A stretch of DNA of 64,000 nt from Lepisosteus oculatus (GCF_040954835.1 NC_090698.1:34277501-34341500), one strand, 5' to 3'; positions 33,974 to 46,050 are shown, counted from the first letter of the stretch. Notes: generated from the letters alone by a model not told the origin. A program made the numbers and translations.

Positions 33974-35345
33974 CAGTGGTTCTCAAACTTTTTGGACCAA
34001 GTACCACCCCTGATCAAACCAAAGCATCCAAGTACCACCTACAAGTCATCTTCTCATAGGAACCCCACAAAATCTCAATGAGCAACATGAGTACACACGT
34101 ATGCACACACTCCTATACACATATAATAAATATTATAATAAACTTTATTTGATATAGCACCTTTAAAGGTGGCTTCTCAAAGTGCTTTACAGAAAAAAAC
34201 AGAACAACAACAAATAAAAATATACAATAAAAAAGCACCATTTCAATGAGAGGTGCACCTGTTTAGTCGAGCAAAGCAGATGTGAATTCATTTTTCGAGC
34301 CTTGATACAATTTACAACAGAGTCTAACAGATTTTAAATTGTTAGGCATTTTCTTGAGGCCAAAGATCTCGTGGTGGATGCTGCAATGCGTCCATTCGTT
34401 TCTGGAGCAACCTCTCTAATTCGTGCAACTACACCGCTTCGTCGGCTTGTCATTGCTCTAGCACCATCTGTACAAACTCAGACGCATTTTATCCAGCCGA
34501 TGATATTCTCTTTGATAAATTCATTCAGAAGCTGAAATATGTACTCTGCTGTAGTTCCCGTTGGCTTACAGAACGGAAAGTCCTCATGGGACAAACTCCC
34601 ACTCAAACTCGTATCTAACGTAAACGAGCAAATTGGCCAAATCGACTAAAGACTCATCTAATTGCAGTGAAAAACATCTGCTCATCTTAACGCACTCTAT
34701 CAGCATACTTTTGATATCATCCACCATTTCAATAATTCTATGAGTGATTATGTCTTCCAGAGGGGGCAGCAGGTCGAGCTGTTTAGCAATTTTTCTCCAC
34801 ACATAATACGTGTCAGCTTTTTTGCCAACGGTAAATAAGGTTCTTCAAAAATAGTGGGGCTTACCTGCTTTAGCAATCTGCAAGCTTGCATTTTTCCCCA
34901 TTTCCGTTTCATTACTCTGTCTCAGAAGTTAAAAGAAGTTTTTATTTCATGCACATGGGAGGAAACAGAGACACTTGGTGTATTTTTCTCAAATCAACTT
35001 TTTAATTTTTTTTTCAAATTAATTTTTTCAATTCTTAAATATTTCTCCTGCTTCTCTATTTGCTGGAGATACGTTTTTTAAAATACAATTGGTCACTTAC
35101 GTTCATAGCACACATTCCTATAGAATGGTATAGAATTACATTGTAGCTCTATGTCCACTCAAGTATTAGCACGTGCTGTATCGTAGTACGTAGGCTGCGT
35201 ATTCGACACGTATTCAAATAGAAAATATGAAAACCTGTCCTGATTTTTCAGCGCACACAACAAAGTTCCAGGGTCATATGGCGTACCAGCTGGCGTCGCT
35301 CCGCGTACCACTCCTGGTACACATACCATAGTTTGAGAACCACTG
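33974..35345 (-). mobile_element. hAT (Charlie/ZBED-like) DNA transposon, complete ends
   Basis: Ends cagtggttctcaaac and gtttgagaaccactg are terminal inverted repeats, and the 8-bp duplication gcttaaac (33966-33973 and 35346-35353) is the hAT hallmark. Minus-strand frames (34802-34584 and the decayed 34560-34420) include FSLQLDES and TDGARAM-like pieces of a Charlie-type transposase with a catalytic Asp. The element is 1.37 kb, so it is internally deleted and non-autonomous. A family relative is at 49551-50998. Confidence 0.92.
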
Positions 35346-35353
35346 GCTTAAAC

Positions 35354-36720
35354 CATATAAAGACATGGTTTAAGTTAGTCCACTGCTTAAGTCACATCTA
35401 GAGGGCAGCAGCTATTACCTTGTGTTCGTTGCAATTGAGAATAGGTTTAGTACGGTGCTGCAGACTAAGCACAGTGGCAAGGTTAGTTGCAATTGGTCTT
35501 AAGGTGGGGCACAAGTTTAAACCGCAGCTGCGTACTAAGCACGGGTTGAACTCCTTTTAGTACGCTACTTTCAGTTAGTTACAATTGACCCTACAAGCCC
35601 ACATTTCCTAAAAGAAGGTGAGGAGTAAATACACAACATATTGACTAGATACAGTGTCAATTTACCTTCTGCAACTGTTCAGGTTTAGAGAACAACTCTA
35701 AACCCGAGGAAAGCGCAGCACAATAAATAACCTAAGCAGGATTCTACATGTTAAGTTATTTTCATATTGCAATTTGATAAACACATTAATTAATGCATTG
35801 ATAGATTAAAATGGGCCTGTGTGAGATGTTGGATGATGCTGTTGTTGAATCCAAGTGTGAAACTTGGAGTCTGTATGATGTGTGATTTGGGAGAAGCCTC
35901 AGAGAGAGACTTACGTTTTGGGAAGCCAGTAAGCACTTTAGCTGCCTTTGTTATCAGAGAGAATTGTTGAAGGTGTTAAGTTAGGATCTCAAAATGGAGC
36001 TTTAGCTTTTGTTAGTTTGTGTGTTTTTTCTACCAGTGTAATTAAAAACCACTGGTTTTGTAAATTTAGTCTGTGTTTGTGTCTGTTTTCCTGAGACCCA
36101 TTTTTTTAAAGGTTTACTTGCTACAGCACTCCAACACCTGGGTGTACCGCAATTTACCGTATGCAGATTAGATTATGTTAATAGTATCATCTTGTAAAAC
36201 CGCCAGGTGGAGCTAATAAAGCTTAACCTCTCATATACAGCATTTGAGCTGTCACCAGAAAACACCCGGTTTCGAATCCCAATCACTGCTGAGGGACAAT
36301 CTTTATTCAATTAAGAATTTAAGACGATACTCTTTAGACTTTTAAATTTAAACTGTATATTACAGCATGTAAATTATTATACATTAAAAAGTTGGCTTAT
36401 TATATGAAAGCAAGATTGCTCAGTTGGATAACCTACCACCCTTTTCATAAATATTTTAATTATGCAGAAATATTTTATGCATCAAAGTCTTTACCAAGAT
36501 ATTACTAATAGTATTAATAATGAATGACCTTGGACAAGCTGTAAACTCAAAGTATTACCCTAGTCCACATTCTTTGTAACCATCTTTGTAAACTAAAATA
36601 CTTTACTTTTTCATTGACAAAAAGTAACACCACAGCATTTCGTTGATCTGATCAGGCATTCGTTTCCAATCATACAAAGTAAGTCTTGATAATCTCTGAT
36701 TCACCATGGCTTTCACATGC
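35354..36720 (+). other. TMEM38B intron 2, mostly unrecognised
   Basis: 35360-35600 with agtacgctac and gtactaagcac looks like part of an older repeat split by the hAT insertion. The region near 36240-36290 has a B-box-like gtttcgaatcccaat, and 36405-36430 an A-box-like ttgctcagttggataac. These are possible tRNA-derived repeat traces, not tRNA genes. Confidence 0.35.
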
Positions 36721-36727
36721 TCATAGA

Positions 36728-37040
36728 AAATATTAATTTAGGAACATAAACATATTACTGTATGTAAACTGTACTGTATATGGCTGGTCTTGGTAGTTTA
36801 AAGAAAAAATACACACCAGTATTCCATTTCTCCCTAAACATTTTAGGCACCAAAGTCCTTCTGACCATATGACTGTACGTTTATATACTTTGTGAGAAAA
36901 GTGATAGTTTTAAGCTTTTCTGCAAATACGGTCATTATCGGAGTAAACAAAAGCATACTTTTAGAATTAGATTAATAGGGAATATAATATGGAATCGTGT
37001 ATCTAAAGAAATGAATAACGACATAATTATATTCAGGTAC
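36728..37040 (-). repeat. Repeat R1, inverted copy
   Basis: Reverse complement of the R1 core (ccagtattccatttctcccta on the plus strand). It forms an inverted pair with 38372-38765 around a 1.3-kb centre. The adjacent tRNA-like segment at 37095-37200 runs antisense to R1, as at 4765-4911. Confidence 0.7.
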
Positions 37041-37094
37041 TGTAGCACAAAGTGTAGTATAAGACTTTCTATTGATAGGTGTATGGCTGTTTCA

Positions 37095-37200
37095 CCACTA
37101 GGCTACTCTATGTCACTATGGCTGTGGCGTGACAGCTTAAGTGACTTATAAGCATGAGGTCGGGTGTTCAAATCCAGTAATCGCTATGGGTTTTCTTTTA
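37095..37200 (+). repeat. tRNA-like segment beside R1
   Basis: Contains gcatgaggtcgggtgttcaaatccag (B-box-like, GTTCAAATCC) and a weaker upstream A-box region. The sequence is homologous to the minus strand of 4765-4850, including the neighbouring gaaacagcc on the far side. Confidence 0.45.
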
Positions 37201-37741
37201 ACAAATAAACATTTCTTTAAAAAACTATAATAGCAAATATTATTGGCATTATATTGACATTTTTTATATTTCTAAATATCACAACATGTTCGTACTATAT
37301 GTACACAGCAGTACTGCAGGGTGTAGGGCGCCTGGCACTGTGGCCGAGGAGCGCCCGGCTGGGGCGCGCTCTCTCTCTCACCTGGAGTGCTGGCTGTGCC
37401 GAATTTCACTCCACAAAGTCTGAGTCTCTGTGTCTACATTGTTTGTAAACAAACCGGTTTCACAGGTTTTCTCTCACCTTCTTTGTTCTCAAAGGAGAAT
37501 AGGGCAAGTCTTCCAATGAAAGACAGTCCACCTTCACCACACGAACAGACTGACACATGTTTTCTTAGAAAAACAGATTCACAATGCGAAGCTCTGTCGC
37601 TCTTCTGTGTAAAAAAAAAACAGTTTGAACACCATGTTTTTAATAAGCTGCTGAGTAAAGAATAGGAATGTTCCTGCTCTCAGCAGTATTGTGTATATAG
37701 TTTTATGTACAGGCTGCGAAAAGTTTCACAAGTAGAGGTCT

Positions 37742-38095
37742 TTAAAATTAGGTTGGGAAAATGATTTTTTTAATTCTTAAAAAATAAATAAAAAACGAGA
37801 TATAATGATGTGTTCCTGCTTAGACATTGGACGACTTTAAAAGCTATAAAAACAGGTTTCGATAGTTAATAACCACTTTTTATGCATGAATAATGGGTGA
37901 TTTTTCTTCCTCCTGATCAGCTAAGAATCTCTGCGTATGCTGTAAGGTTTTTACTTCTTAATTAAATTTTAAAAATACACGTTTCGAATAGAAAAAATCA
38001 TATTCTCTTGTCTTCCTGGTATGTAGAACAGATCAGCAAGTCTTTTTTTCCCCAATCAGAGACTTTGAAAACAGCATGCCTAGGCTGCGTCAGAG
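37742..38095 (+). repeat. Repeat R3, copy 1
   Basis: Homologous to 63625-64000: gatataatgatgtgttcctgc, ataaaaacaggttt, gctgtaaggtttttacttctt and cccaatcagag occur in the same order. The class is not recognised. Confidence 0.75.
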
Positions 38096-38371
38096 GAGGA
38101 GGCGGCACCAAGAGAGGGAGGAAGCGCGGAGCTCAGTATTGCACAATGGCCGTAAAGCACCAATTGCGTCTGCATTCATAACTTAGTGTTTAAAATTAAA
38201 CAACATGAGTCACTTTCTTTTTTATACCATTTTTAGAAAAAGCAGGATCTTATTGTACTTTCTAATGACATTACAGGTGGAAACATTACAGATTTTAATT
38301 ATCTTTAGTTTTGTTATACATTTTAGAAAAGTTGCATCTACAGTATACATACACTTACATACATCTATACA

Positions 38372-38765
38372 TACATATAATTATATCGTTATTAGTTTCT
38401 TTAAATACGCAATTCCATATTATATTCTCTATTAATAAAATTCTAAAAGTATGCTTTTGTTTACTCTGATAATGAGTGTATTTGCAGAAAATCTTAAAAC
38501 TATCACTTTTCTCACAAAGTATATAAACGTACAGTAATATGGTCAGAAGGAGCTCATAAAAACGTTTCCGAAATAACCACGTGTAAGACTTTGATGCTTC
38601 CAATGTTTAGGGAAAAATGGAATACTGGTGTGTATTTTTTCTTTAAACTACCAAGACCAGCCACATACAGTACAGTTTCCATAATATGTTTATGTTCCTA
38701 AATTAATATAGTTTATGACCTTCAGATGCATTATGCTCCTCTTATTTTTATGCTCAGCTACTAAA
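38372..38765 (+). repeat. Repeat R1, copy 4
   Basis: Carries ggaaaaatggaatactggtg, the accagccacatacagtac stretch and tttatgctcagctacta. It is followed by the LINE-like piece at 38865, the same order as around 5 kb. Confidence 0.7.
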
Positions 38766-38864
38766 ATTTCCCTTTAGTTGTAAAATTCCATATAAATATT
38801 CAGTACTAAGCGGATTTAAACATGCACAGTAAAGAGATTAAATGATTAAATCTTTTCACTACTG

Positions 38865-39294
38865 ACCATTGCACCACGAGTGCCCCTGTCAGTCATTTTG
38901 GCCAGCTAATCACGTACCGCGGTATGACTTAGGTACAGTAGTTGCGTGCAGTACAGGTTTGTACCGCACACTTTGAATGGCTGCATCTGTACATGTCACT
39001 ACATTTAAAACGGAGAGCAGCAGACATTTTTTTTGTCTGTGTTGTCAGGCCGTGGAACAAGTTATCTAGCCACGTTGTTGAAGATAATACCCTGGCCTCC
39101 TCCATGCCGATATTGCAGTTTGACTTTACTACAGAAGTAGCTGGAAGGAAAGCTTAGATTCTTATTAATCAAACTAGCTAGATTGTAAAATGCCCTCTGC
39201 TTGTTTTTAACCTTTTCTTTTGTTCTTATTTTTGGGCACAGGTGTTATTGTGTGTATGTCTGTTTGTGCTCTGCAATGCGTACAAATATAATAA
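38865..39294 (+). repeat. CR1/L2-like LINE 3' fragment, copy 1
   Basis: The frame at 38942-39157 reads FFVCVVRPWNKLSSHVVED, the typical C-terminal end of CR1/L2 LINE ORF2. The DNA ends at tgcaatgcgtacaaata. A near-identical copy (42351-42763) is inserted in the ERV2 LTR, which defines the ends. Confidence 0.75.
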
Positions 39295-39649
39295 GAAAAA
39301 AAAGACAAAAAACAACTTTATTTAATATAGAAAACTTTACCCATTTTCTAAGGATAACAAATTACAAAATAAGCATATAGGGAATATGAGCAGTTAGAGG
39401 TGCAGCACGAGATACATGGTCATTAGAAAATGGAGCAGACACAATCACTAAATGCCTTTTTTGAGGGCTGGTGTTGACCAGCTTTTCTGCCACAGAGAAG
39501 GCAACATAGGATGTAGTCTGGTGATGTTTCTGAGAATTATATATTAACAGTATTCTGCACATTAGGGTCAAAAGTCATGCAAGAATCAGATATCACCCTT
39601 ATACTGTATTCTTCAATTTTTAAATTCTGAAATTCACACACAGTGCAAT

Positions 39650-40010
39650 CCACAGATTGTGTTACTGCATTGGTGTTTTGTAGGTGGTGGGAGGTGCCCA
39701 GTAGCATGAACGTAGTCTGTGAAGTGAAGCAGATTTTGAGTCATGCCTGATATAAGAGCCTGGATGCAATTAGAAAATTCAGAAACAGCTACTTCTGTGT
39801 ATGGACATAGATTTGAGTATCATAAGCATACAAATGATAATTCAGTACCACGTTCAGTACCAATCACAAGTATCACCTTGTGATTTTAATATCTGCTGAC
39901 CATGTGGGACTATGTAAATGCAGAATAGTAGTAGACTTAGTATAGAGCCTTGGGGAACACCAGACTTAATTAACTGAACTTCAGAACTGAAACCCCCCAG
40001 AGAAAGTGTC
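39650..40010 (-). pseudogene. Rex1/L2-type LINE reverse-transcriptase fragment
   Basis: The minus frame reads GVPQGSILSLLLFCIYIVP, the conserved B-region of LINE RT. It is followed by YHLYAYDTQIYV, where the catalytic YADD has become YAYD. Loss of one catalytic Asp and several stops make it dead. Confidence 0.8.
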
Positions 40011-41769
40011 GGCAATCAGTAAGAACCAATTTAAAGTACTTGAAAATCTCTAAACACAGTCTCTAGATGAGAAAGTAAGATGTCATGATTAACAGTGCAC
40101 TATAATGAGAAAATAGAAAATTAATATAGATTTTCAATATTGATTGAATGTTTCTAAAATAATTTTGATTTATTGACCATTTATGATTGACCTTATACAC
40201 AGATATTTAATGGTTTTATAAGCAATAAATTACTTTATTAGTAAGAGAGCTAACTTGGCACAATTGATGAGGTAATGTAACCTGTTAAATATCACAAGAT
40301 TGCTGAAAGTCAAGGAAGAATAGGAAGAAAGGAAGCCATCCATTTTTTTTTAAATCTTCAATTTTGAGTTTTTCATGTCGTAGCTTATGGTTATGAGAGA
40401 ATAAGGAAGTGTAGACACTCCTCCGTGCTGCTCATATGTGAGACACTCATCTTTTATTATGTCACAGGCCACAATTACACATATTGAAGGTTCAGGGCCT
40501 ATTGGAGTGGAGGCATTTTCTGACCAAAAGCACTGCAAATGTGCAAGTGCCCAGGAATCTGCAGAGGTTGCTGTGTTTGCCAAAAGAGCCCATGCTGACT
40601 AATATCACACTGCCCTTTGTGGTGCTCAGCCAATAGTGTGCCACTATTGAGGAGTCCTGGTCACAGTTGCCTAGTGATCCAGCCTGAGAGTTTTGCTTTA
40701 AACCCCTTGTTGATCTTCCCTGCTGATGACAAATGTAAGCATAATGAATGTACTTATGTCATGTGTATTGAATGTAATATCACTTGATACAATAATATTT
40801 TGTCCTACTAATATGTTTGTGAAATTATTCTTCTTAAAGCTACTTATTGTTAAATTATATTAATAATAAACTTATTTTAAGTAGTGTCTTTAAAAGCAAC
40901 TTCTCAAAGCTCTTTACAGTAAACTAAAAAACAACAACAAAAGCAACAAAGATAGGAGATACAATTAGCACAAAGAAACAGAAGAGTTTGTAATTGAAGA
41001 TGCAAGGGGGCAAACAAACGTTGATTAAATAAAATGCATTCTAAAGCAAAAGGTTTTGATTATGGTTTTGAAGGCGTTGAGAGAAGGTGAATGTCTGATA
41101 TCTTTGGGGATAGAATTCCAGGGCTTTGGGGCACAGCATCTTTGAAAAGTAAAAATTAAAATAATTTGGTTTAACAGCTGTGTTAATCCTATACAAGGCT
41201 TCAGTTAATGTTAAGTTTACTGTAATTTTTCAGTTTTGTTCTGGGTCTGTATTAAAAAGACTTTGTTACATGCTTTACATGTATATAACAAGTAATATTT
41301 CTTTCCCATATAAAAAAATATGTTCTTAGAATACCAGCCATTTTTTCCACATTTTCTTTATTTGCATTACATTTCCAAAAACAGAGCCTTTGCAGATGGT
41401 AAGGTTTTACTAAATTTTTACTTTCTACAGACTTTCTATTATGCTTTTTATTGCTAATAATTATACCCATTTCCAAAACTTTACAAACATCTTTACATAT
41501 GTACTGTCAAAAGGACTCACCCCCTAATTGCATTTGCAGTTCTTTTTTAGGAATATGGTTTAGAAAGCTTGTAAAACATGACATGAGGGTAACATTACTT
41601 TCCTTTTTTATTTTACCATGCTCATTTTGAGGGATGAACTCAAACCCTCACGAGTAACTGCTTGTGAGCCACCCGATAAATTCCTATTTCAGTAATTTTC
41701 AAAATTTTCCAGTGGATTGGCTGCTATCATTGGAATACCTGTTTGATTAACTAACTTTATGTTTTTCAG
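40011..41769 (+). other. TMEM38B intron 2, 3' end
   Basis: 40860-41150 resembles a LINE or SINE 3' tail (acttctcaaagctctttaca). The rest is AT-rich and unrecognised up to the acceptor of exon 3. Confidence 0.35.
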
Positions 41770-41954
41770 GTACTTCGTGTTCTACTGTCCCCAAGACGTC
41801 TTCTACAAGTGTGCTGCTTTTTTGCCCCTCAGACTGGTTCTGGCATCAATGAAAGAAGTGACCAGAACCTGGAAAGTGCTCGGAGGAGTTACTCAGGCAC
41901 GAAAACATTACAACGAAGGATGGTTTGTGATGATTGCTGTTGGCTGGGCCAAAG
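41770..41954 (+). CDS. TMEM38B: TMEM38B coding exon 3
   Basis: Completes Trp94 and encodes residues 95-155 plus one base of codon 156. The acceptor is tttttcag and the donor is gtaata. The segment YFVFYCPQDVFYKC starts the third helix. The motif SMKEVTRTWKVLGGV (about residues 120-134) holds the Lys and Arg four residues apart that bind PIP2 in nematode TRIC-B structures (established for the family; transfer to this protein is inference). GWFVMIAVGWAKG follows as the next helix. A retroviral LTR starts only about 295 bp downstream of the donor, so this exon sits right beside the densest transposon cluster of the window. Confidence 0.95.
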
Positions 41955-42248
41955 GTAATAACTTCTCCCTTTGCTCTTCATCTGCCATTTATTTTCCTTC
42001 TACCTTGCACTCCAGTTTTATAATTCCAAACTCCTTGCATGTGGTTTTGAGTATGAAATCTGTATAAAAGTATTGTAACAAGACAGCTGGGTTTGGGAGG
42101 TGGAAAAGGGATGGAGCTGCTACAAGGTGGTGGTTATACATTCCATATGCTGCAGTCACATGAGTTACAGCCACACATATAAAAGACATATGGAAAGGAA
42201 AGGTGGTGTCTGTTTAGACCCCTATGATTCATTTGAAGAGTAAGACAC

Positions 42249-43027
42249 TGTAGAAACCAAGAAATTCGAGCCTGAAGTGTTCGTTCATCCAGCCAAGCTT
42301 TGTTGTATGCATACAAGGAATCACAATAAGGACCGTAATAGTTATAGTACTGACCAGTGCACCACAAGTGCCCCTGTCGGTCATTTTGGCCAGCTAATCA
42401 CGTACCGCGGTATGACTTAGGTACAGTAGTTGCGTGCAGTACGGGTTTGTACCGCACACTTTGAATGGCTGCATCTGTACATGTCACTACATTTAAAACT
42501 GAGAGCAGCAGACATTTTTTTTGTCTGTGTTGTCAGGCCGTGGAACAAGTTATCTAGCCATGTTGTTGAAGATAATACCCTGGCCTCCTCCATGACGATA
42601 TTGCAGTTTGACTTTACTACAGAATTAGCTGGAAGGAAAGCTCAGAATCAAACTAGCTAGATTGTAAAATGCCCTCTGCTTATTTTTAACCTTTTCTTTT
42701 GTTCTTATTTTTTGGCACAGGTGTTATTGTGTGTATGTCTGTTTGTGCTCTGCAATGCGTACAAATAAGGACCATAATAGTTATAGTACCTATCGTAGCT
42801 CCAAGGGGATATGGTCCTACAGAACTTAAATATACATCCTCCCCCCCTCCTGTCTTTGATGTAACCGAAGGAAATAGAAACCTTTGTCATAAGGAGTTTA
42901 GTGTAAACATTCACCATTTGGGTAAACATTCACTATTTTGGGGTAAGTACAGGGGGGGAAGCCTCTGTGATCAAGCAGGCATGATGGTTACAGTTCAGCA
43001 TGTAAAAGCTGTTAGCAGGCTCCATCA
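42249..43027 (-). repeat. ERV2 3' LTR, interrupted by a LINE fragment
   Basis: Homologous to the 5' LTR at 51894-52220 on both sides of an insertion. On the minus strand it starts TGATGGAGCC just after a purine tract (ccaaggggggat), the polypurine tract. Its polyadenylation signal position is mutated (caaagct versus aataaagct in the other copy). The LINE piece occupies 42351-42763. The two LTRs differ at many positions, so the provirus is old. Confidence 0.85.
42351..42763 (+). mobile_element. CR1/L2-like LINE 3' fragment, copy 2, inside the ERV2 LTR
   Basis: Flanked by a 26-bp direct repeat (42325-42350 and 42764-42789, one mismatch). Its sequence follows 38865-39294 closely, including the VVRPWNKLSSHV frame, and it ends with the same gcgtacaaat. 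A long target duplication plus 5' truncation fits target-primed reverse transcription. Confidence 0.85.
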
Positions 43028-43066
43028 ATCCCCCCTTGGAAAATAGAAACATACATCTTCCATTTT

Positions 43067-44400
43067 CTACACAAATGCGGAGTCTGCTGTCTTTACTTCA
43101 TACTTGTGTACTATCCTAACATTACTACTGGAGGTGATGTGGTGACATATAGCAGTGATTATACTTTTAATACATGTGATTATAACAATTATACATACAA
43201 ACAACACTACTCCTAAAAACAAATATTGAACCATAGCTCCACCCCAGGCCCCAAACACAGACCTCAGCCATACTGTAAGTTCACTTTCTTGATAATAGCT
43301 ATGATATTTCTGGCCAACTCTGAGATATGCTCAGAGTTATCTGGTAAATAAGTACAGCACTCTGCACCAATTACTCCACAAGTGCCGCCTTGAGAGGCTA
43401 ACAAGTAGTCCAATGCTAACCTATTTTGCATTGCTACTATCCTTAGTGCTACCATTTTGTCATGCATTGCTTTTAGTCCGGAGAAGGTAACATTTGCCAG
43501 CTCTTCCAGGGTGGAAGCCATTTGTACTAGTTCTCTGTTTAAGAAACTAATACCGGCTCCAGGAAGCACTATACCTAGGTATTCCCAGTCTGACACTTTC
43601 CTTCGAGGTCTGTGGTTGGGTCCAAAAGGACTGTGAAGCTGAACCCGGACATGGTGAGCTACATATCCTAAATAACATGATCCACCCCAATTAGTCGGTT
43701 ACCATGGGTATGCACGTTCCCACAAATAAAATACATTCCATTAGGCACTCCTAATCCAGCAGAAAACAAGAAAGCTGCACTAAACTTAGGACTGCTCTTA
43801 TCCCACCCAGGGATCTGAAGAGTAGAATTTGAGAGACCAATATAGGAGGTGAGATTGCATTTACTCCAACCCATTATACAGTGACCTTCATGGTTCTCAA
43901 AACAAATCCCCCCCTCTGCTTATCGTTTAGGGTGATATATGGGAGATTCTGACTTAGGTTGTATTGTGGGCCATAAGACCCAGCAAATTGGTGGGTTCTA
44001 GCCCCCGTTCCTTACAATACTGCAGCGTGGTGCAGTTTACAGTAGTATCGTTACAGCCGCCATACTCAGTCATGTTAAAATCCCCTGTACGTTCTCTCAA
44101 TATGATCATGCCTATAACTTCTTCAAGGCGCCACGGGACAGCCCCCATGGGGAGCCCCCCTTGCACACATCTTGGTACTGCAGTGCATACCCAACAGGCG
44201 CTCTAGTTTGTCTTTTCAGCTGTCAGATAAGACCGGGCCAAAAAGGTATTAACTCCATGTTCACCTTTACGGGACTGGTGTTCATGTTCATTTTGGATAC
44301 AGATACACAATCTGATAACAGAAAACAAAATAGGAATAGTCTTCATGTTGCAGACTTTTCCTTTTCCACCGGGGGTTGGGCACATCGACAGAAAGAGGCG
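43067..44400 (-). pseudogene. ERV2 env (class I, gammaretrovirus-type), broken
   Basis: Minus strand. A likely signal peptide starts at a Met at about 44348 (KTIPILFSVIRLCIC). The SU part has SACWVC (CXXC), a stop near 44203 and N-glycosylation sites. The TM part (43596-43264) has an RPRRK-like cleavage site upstream, a hydrophobic fusion-peptide-like VLPGAGISFL, MQNRLALDYLLASQGG, and CX6CC with CGVIGAECC. The membrane anchor lies in 43258-43067. At least two frameshifts and one stop interrupt it. Closely related to ERV1 env, and it shows the uninterrupted form of the site hit by the hairpin element there. Confidence 0.9.
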
Positions 44401-44419
44401 TGAATCCACCGGTTCTTCC

Positions 44420-45340
44420 CTTGGACTTTCACAGCGGAGTCTGTGGTCAGCAGCACTTGGTACGGCCCCTCCCACTTAGGCTGAAGCATCTGGGATGGTA
44501 TCTTTTTAATCCACAATCTCTCAAGTCATGACCTCCAGGAATGGTCTTTCCCCAGGCTGCTTTCACTTGGTGGGTGGTGAGGTCATTGGCCTGTGAAAGC
44601 AAACGACAATACTGCAGCAAATAATCAGTTAATTGACTTAGATCATGACGATGGGCTACAAAAGTATCAGTGAGACGCATGGGCCTTCCGGTAACCACTT
44701 CAAAAGGGCTTAGTCCTGTGGTCCCAGCTCTCAAACTACATAGCACAGTGGGGAGGGCATCCATCCAAGAGACCCCTCCCACAGAATACTTGGTGAGTCT
44801 CTCCTTGAGGGTTTGATTAACCGTCTCCACTTTTCCTGAAGACTGAGGATGATGGGGGCAGTGTAGGCCCCAGTATATCCCAAACACTGTAGCAACTGCT
44901 TGACACACTCTTCCAGTAAAGTGTGTGCCTTTGTCTGAATCAATGGGGCAAGGCAGTCCTATCGCTGAATTATTTCAGTCAATAGATGTTTGCTGTATTA
45001 TGGGCTGTTTCATTTTTTACAGGAAAGGCCTCAACCCATCTCGAGAAATGATCCACCATTACTAATAGCCCATTCTTTCCCTTGCACTGGGGCAGTGAGC
45101 AGTAGTCTATTTGCCAGTGCATAGAAGGGCCCTCAGGGACTGGTTGTCTAAGCTCTGGCACTGCCATAGCCGTGGCATTAGAGTTCTTTTGACACACATT
45201 ACATCGCTGAACCACATCTTCTGCATACCTTTTAAATCCCACACCCACCCAGTTTTGTGAAAACCGTTGACACATTTGAGACACACCTGGGTGCCCCATA
45301 AATTGAATTTGATGAGCAACAAATGGCATCAGATCCCTAG
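44420..45340 (-). pseudogene. ERV2 integrase
   Basis: The minus-strand order is HHCC zinc-binding part (CNVCQK is visible near 45190), WQIDYCSLP with the first catalytic Asp, KGKNGLLVMVDHFSRW, and the second Asp region near 44930 after a frameshift. SSGKVETVNQTLKERL follows with the catalytic Glu. The C-terminal piece around 44560-44450 includes GGHDLRDCGLKRYHP. A frameshift separates 45329-44979 from 44943-44447. Env begins just downstream, overlapping in the usual retroviral manner. Confidence 0.88.
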
Positions 45341-45344
45341 GACA

Positions 45345-46050
45345 TGCCGGTCAGCCAGTTTTTTTACATCTCCAGGTGCCATCCTCCTGGATCCCCACTC
45401 CTCGCTCAATCCAGGTCCATTTCTCAGTCTTAGAGGCCTGAGCCTGTACTTCCTTCAAGTGAGTCGAATTCAGGGCATGAACATGGATGTGATTAATTTC
45501 AGTGGTGTCTATATACCACTCCTTCCATTCTCCTATGCCAGCTTGTTGAGTAGTCCAGTCGGCCAGGTTGTTTCCCCTAGCTTCAGGAGTGTTTTCTTTA
45601 TTGTGTCTCTTAGACTTTACCACCGCCAGCTTTTCTGGGAGCTGGACAATGGCCAACAGCTCAGTTACTAGTTGGCATTCTTGACTGGTGACCCAACTGC
45701 TGTAACAAAATTTCTTTGATTCCACATTCTTCCAAAATCATGACATACCCCGAATGCGTAACGTGAGTCAGTGTATTTAGTAGCCATCTTTTTGTTATCC
45801 ACCTTACAGGCTTCAATAAGGGCCTTCAGTTCTGCGCACTTAATATTATGATCTGTCACTACGGCCCATCCTGCTCTCTTCATTCCATCCTGATCTTTTA
45901 AATGAGGTACCATCTGTAAATGATATTTAATCCTCATTTCCAAAGGAGTGTTCAAAAATATCCATGCTCTGATTTTCCTGATCTGCCCAGACCTCACAAT
46001 CGTGTTCTAACAAATATTCCTCAGATGGTTCAGGCAGGAGGGAAGCTGGA
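45345..46050 (-). pseudogene. ERV2 RNase H domain
   Basis: The minus frames at 45997-45668 and 45725-45351 contain AGWAVVTDHNIKCAELKALI (Glu), KYTDSRYAFGVCHDFG (Asp) and GNNLADWTTQQAG (Asp), the retroviral RNase H pattern. One frameshift lies near 45690-45720. It sits directly upstream of integrase, as expected for pol order. Confidence 0.85.

Noticed and set aside
42249..43027. A target-site duplication for the ERV2 provirus
   Set aside because: Flanks at 42244-42248 and 52221-52225 do not match. Either mutation or recombination has removed it, so none is claimed.
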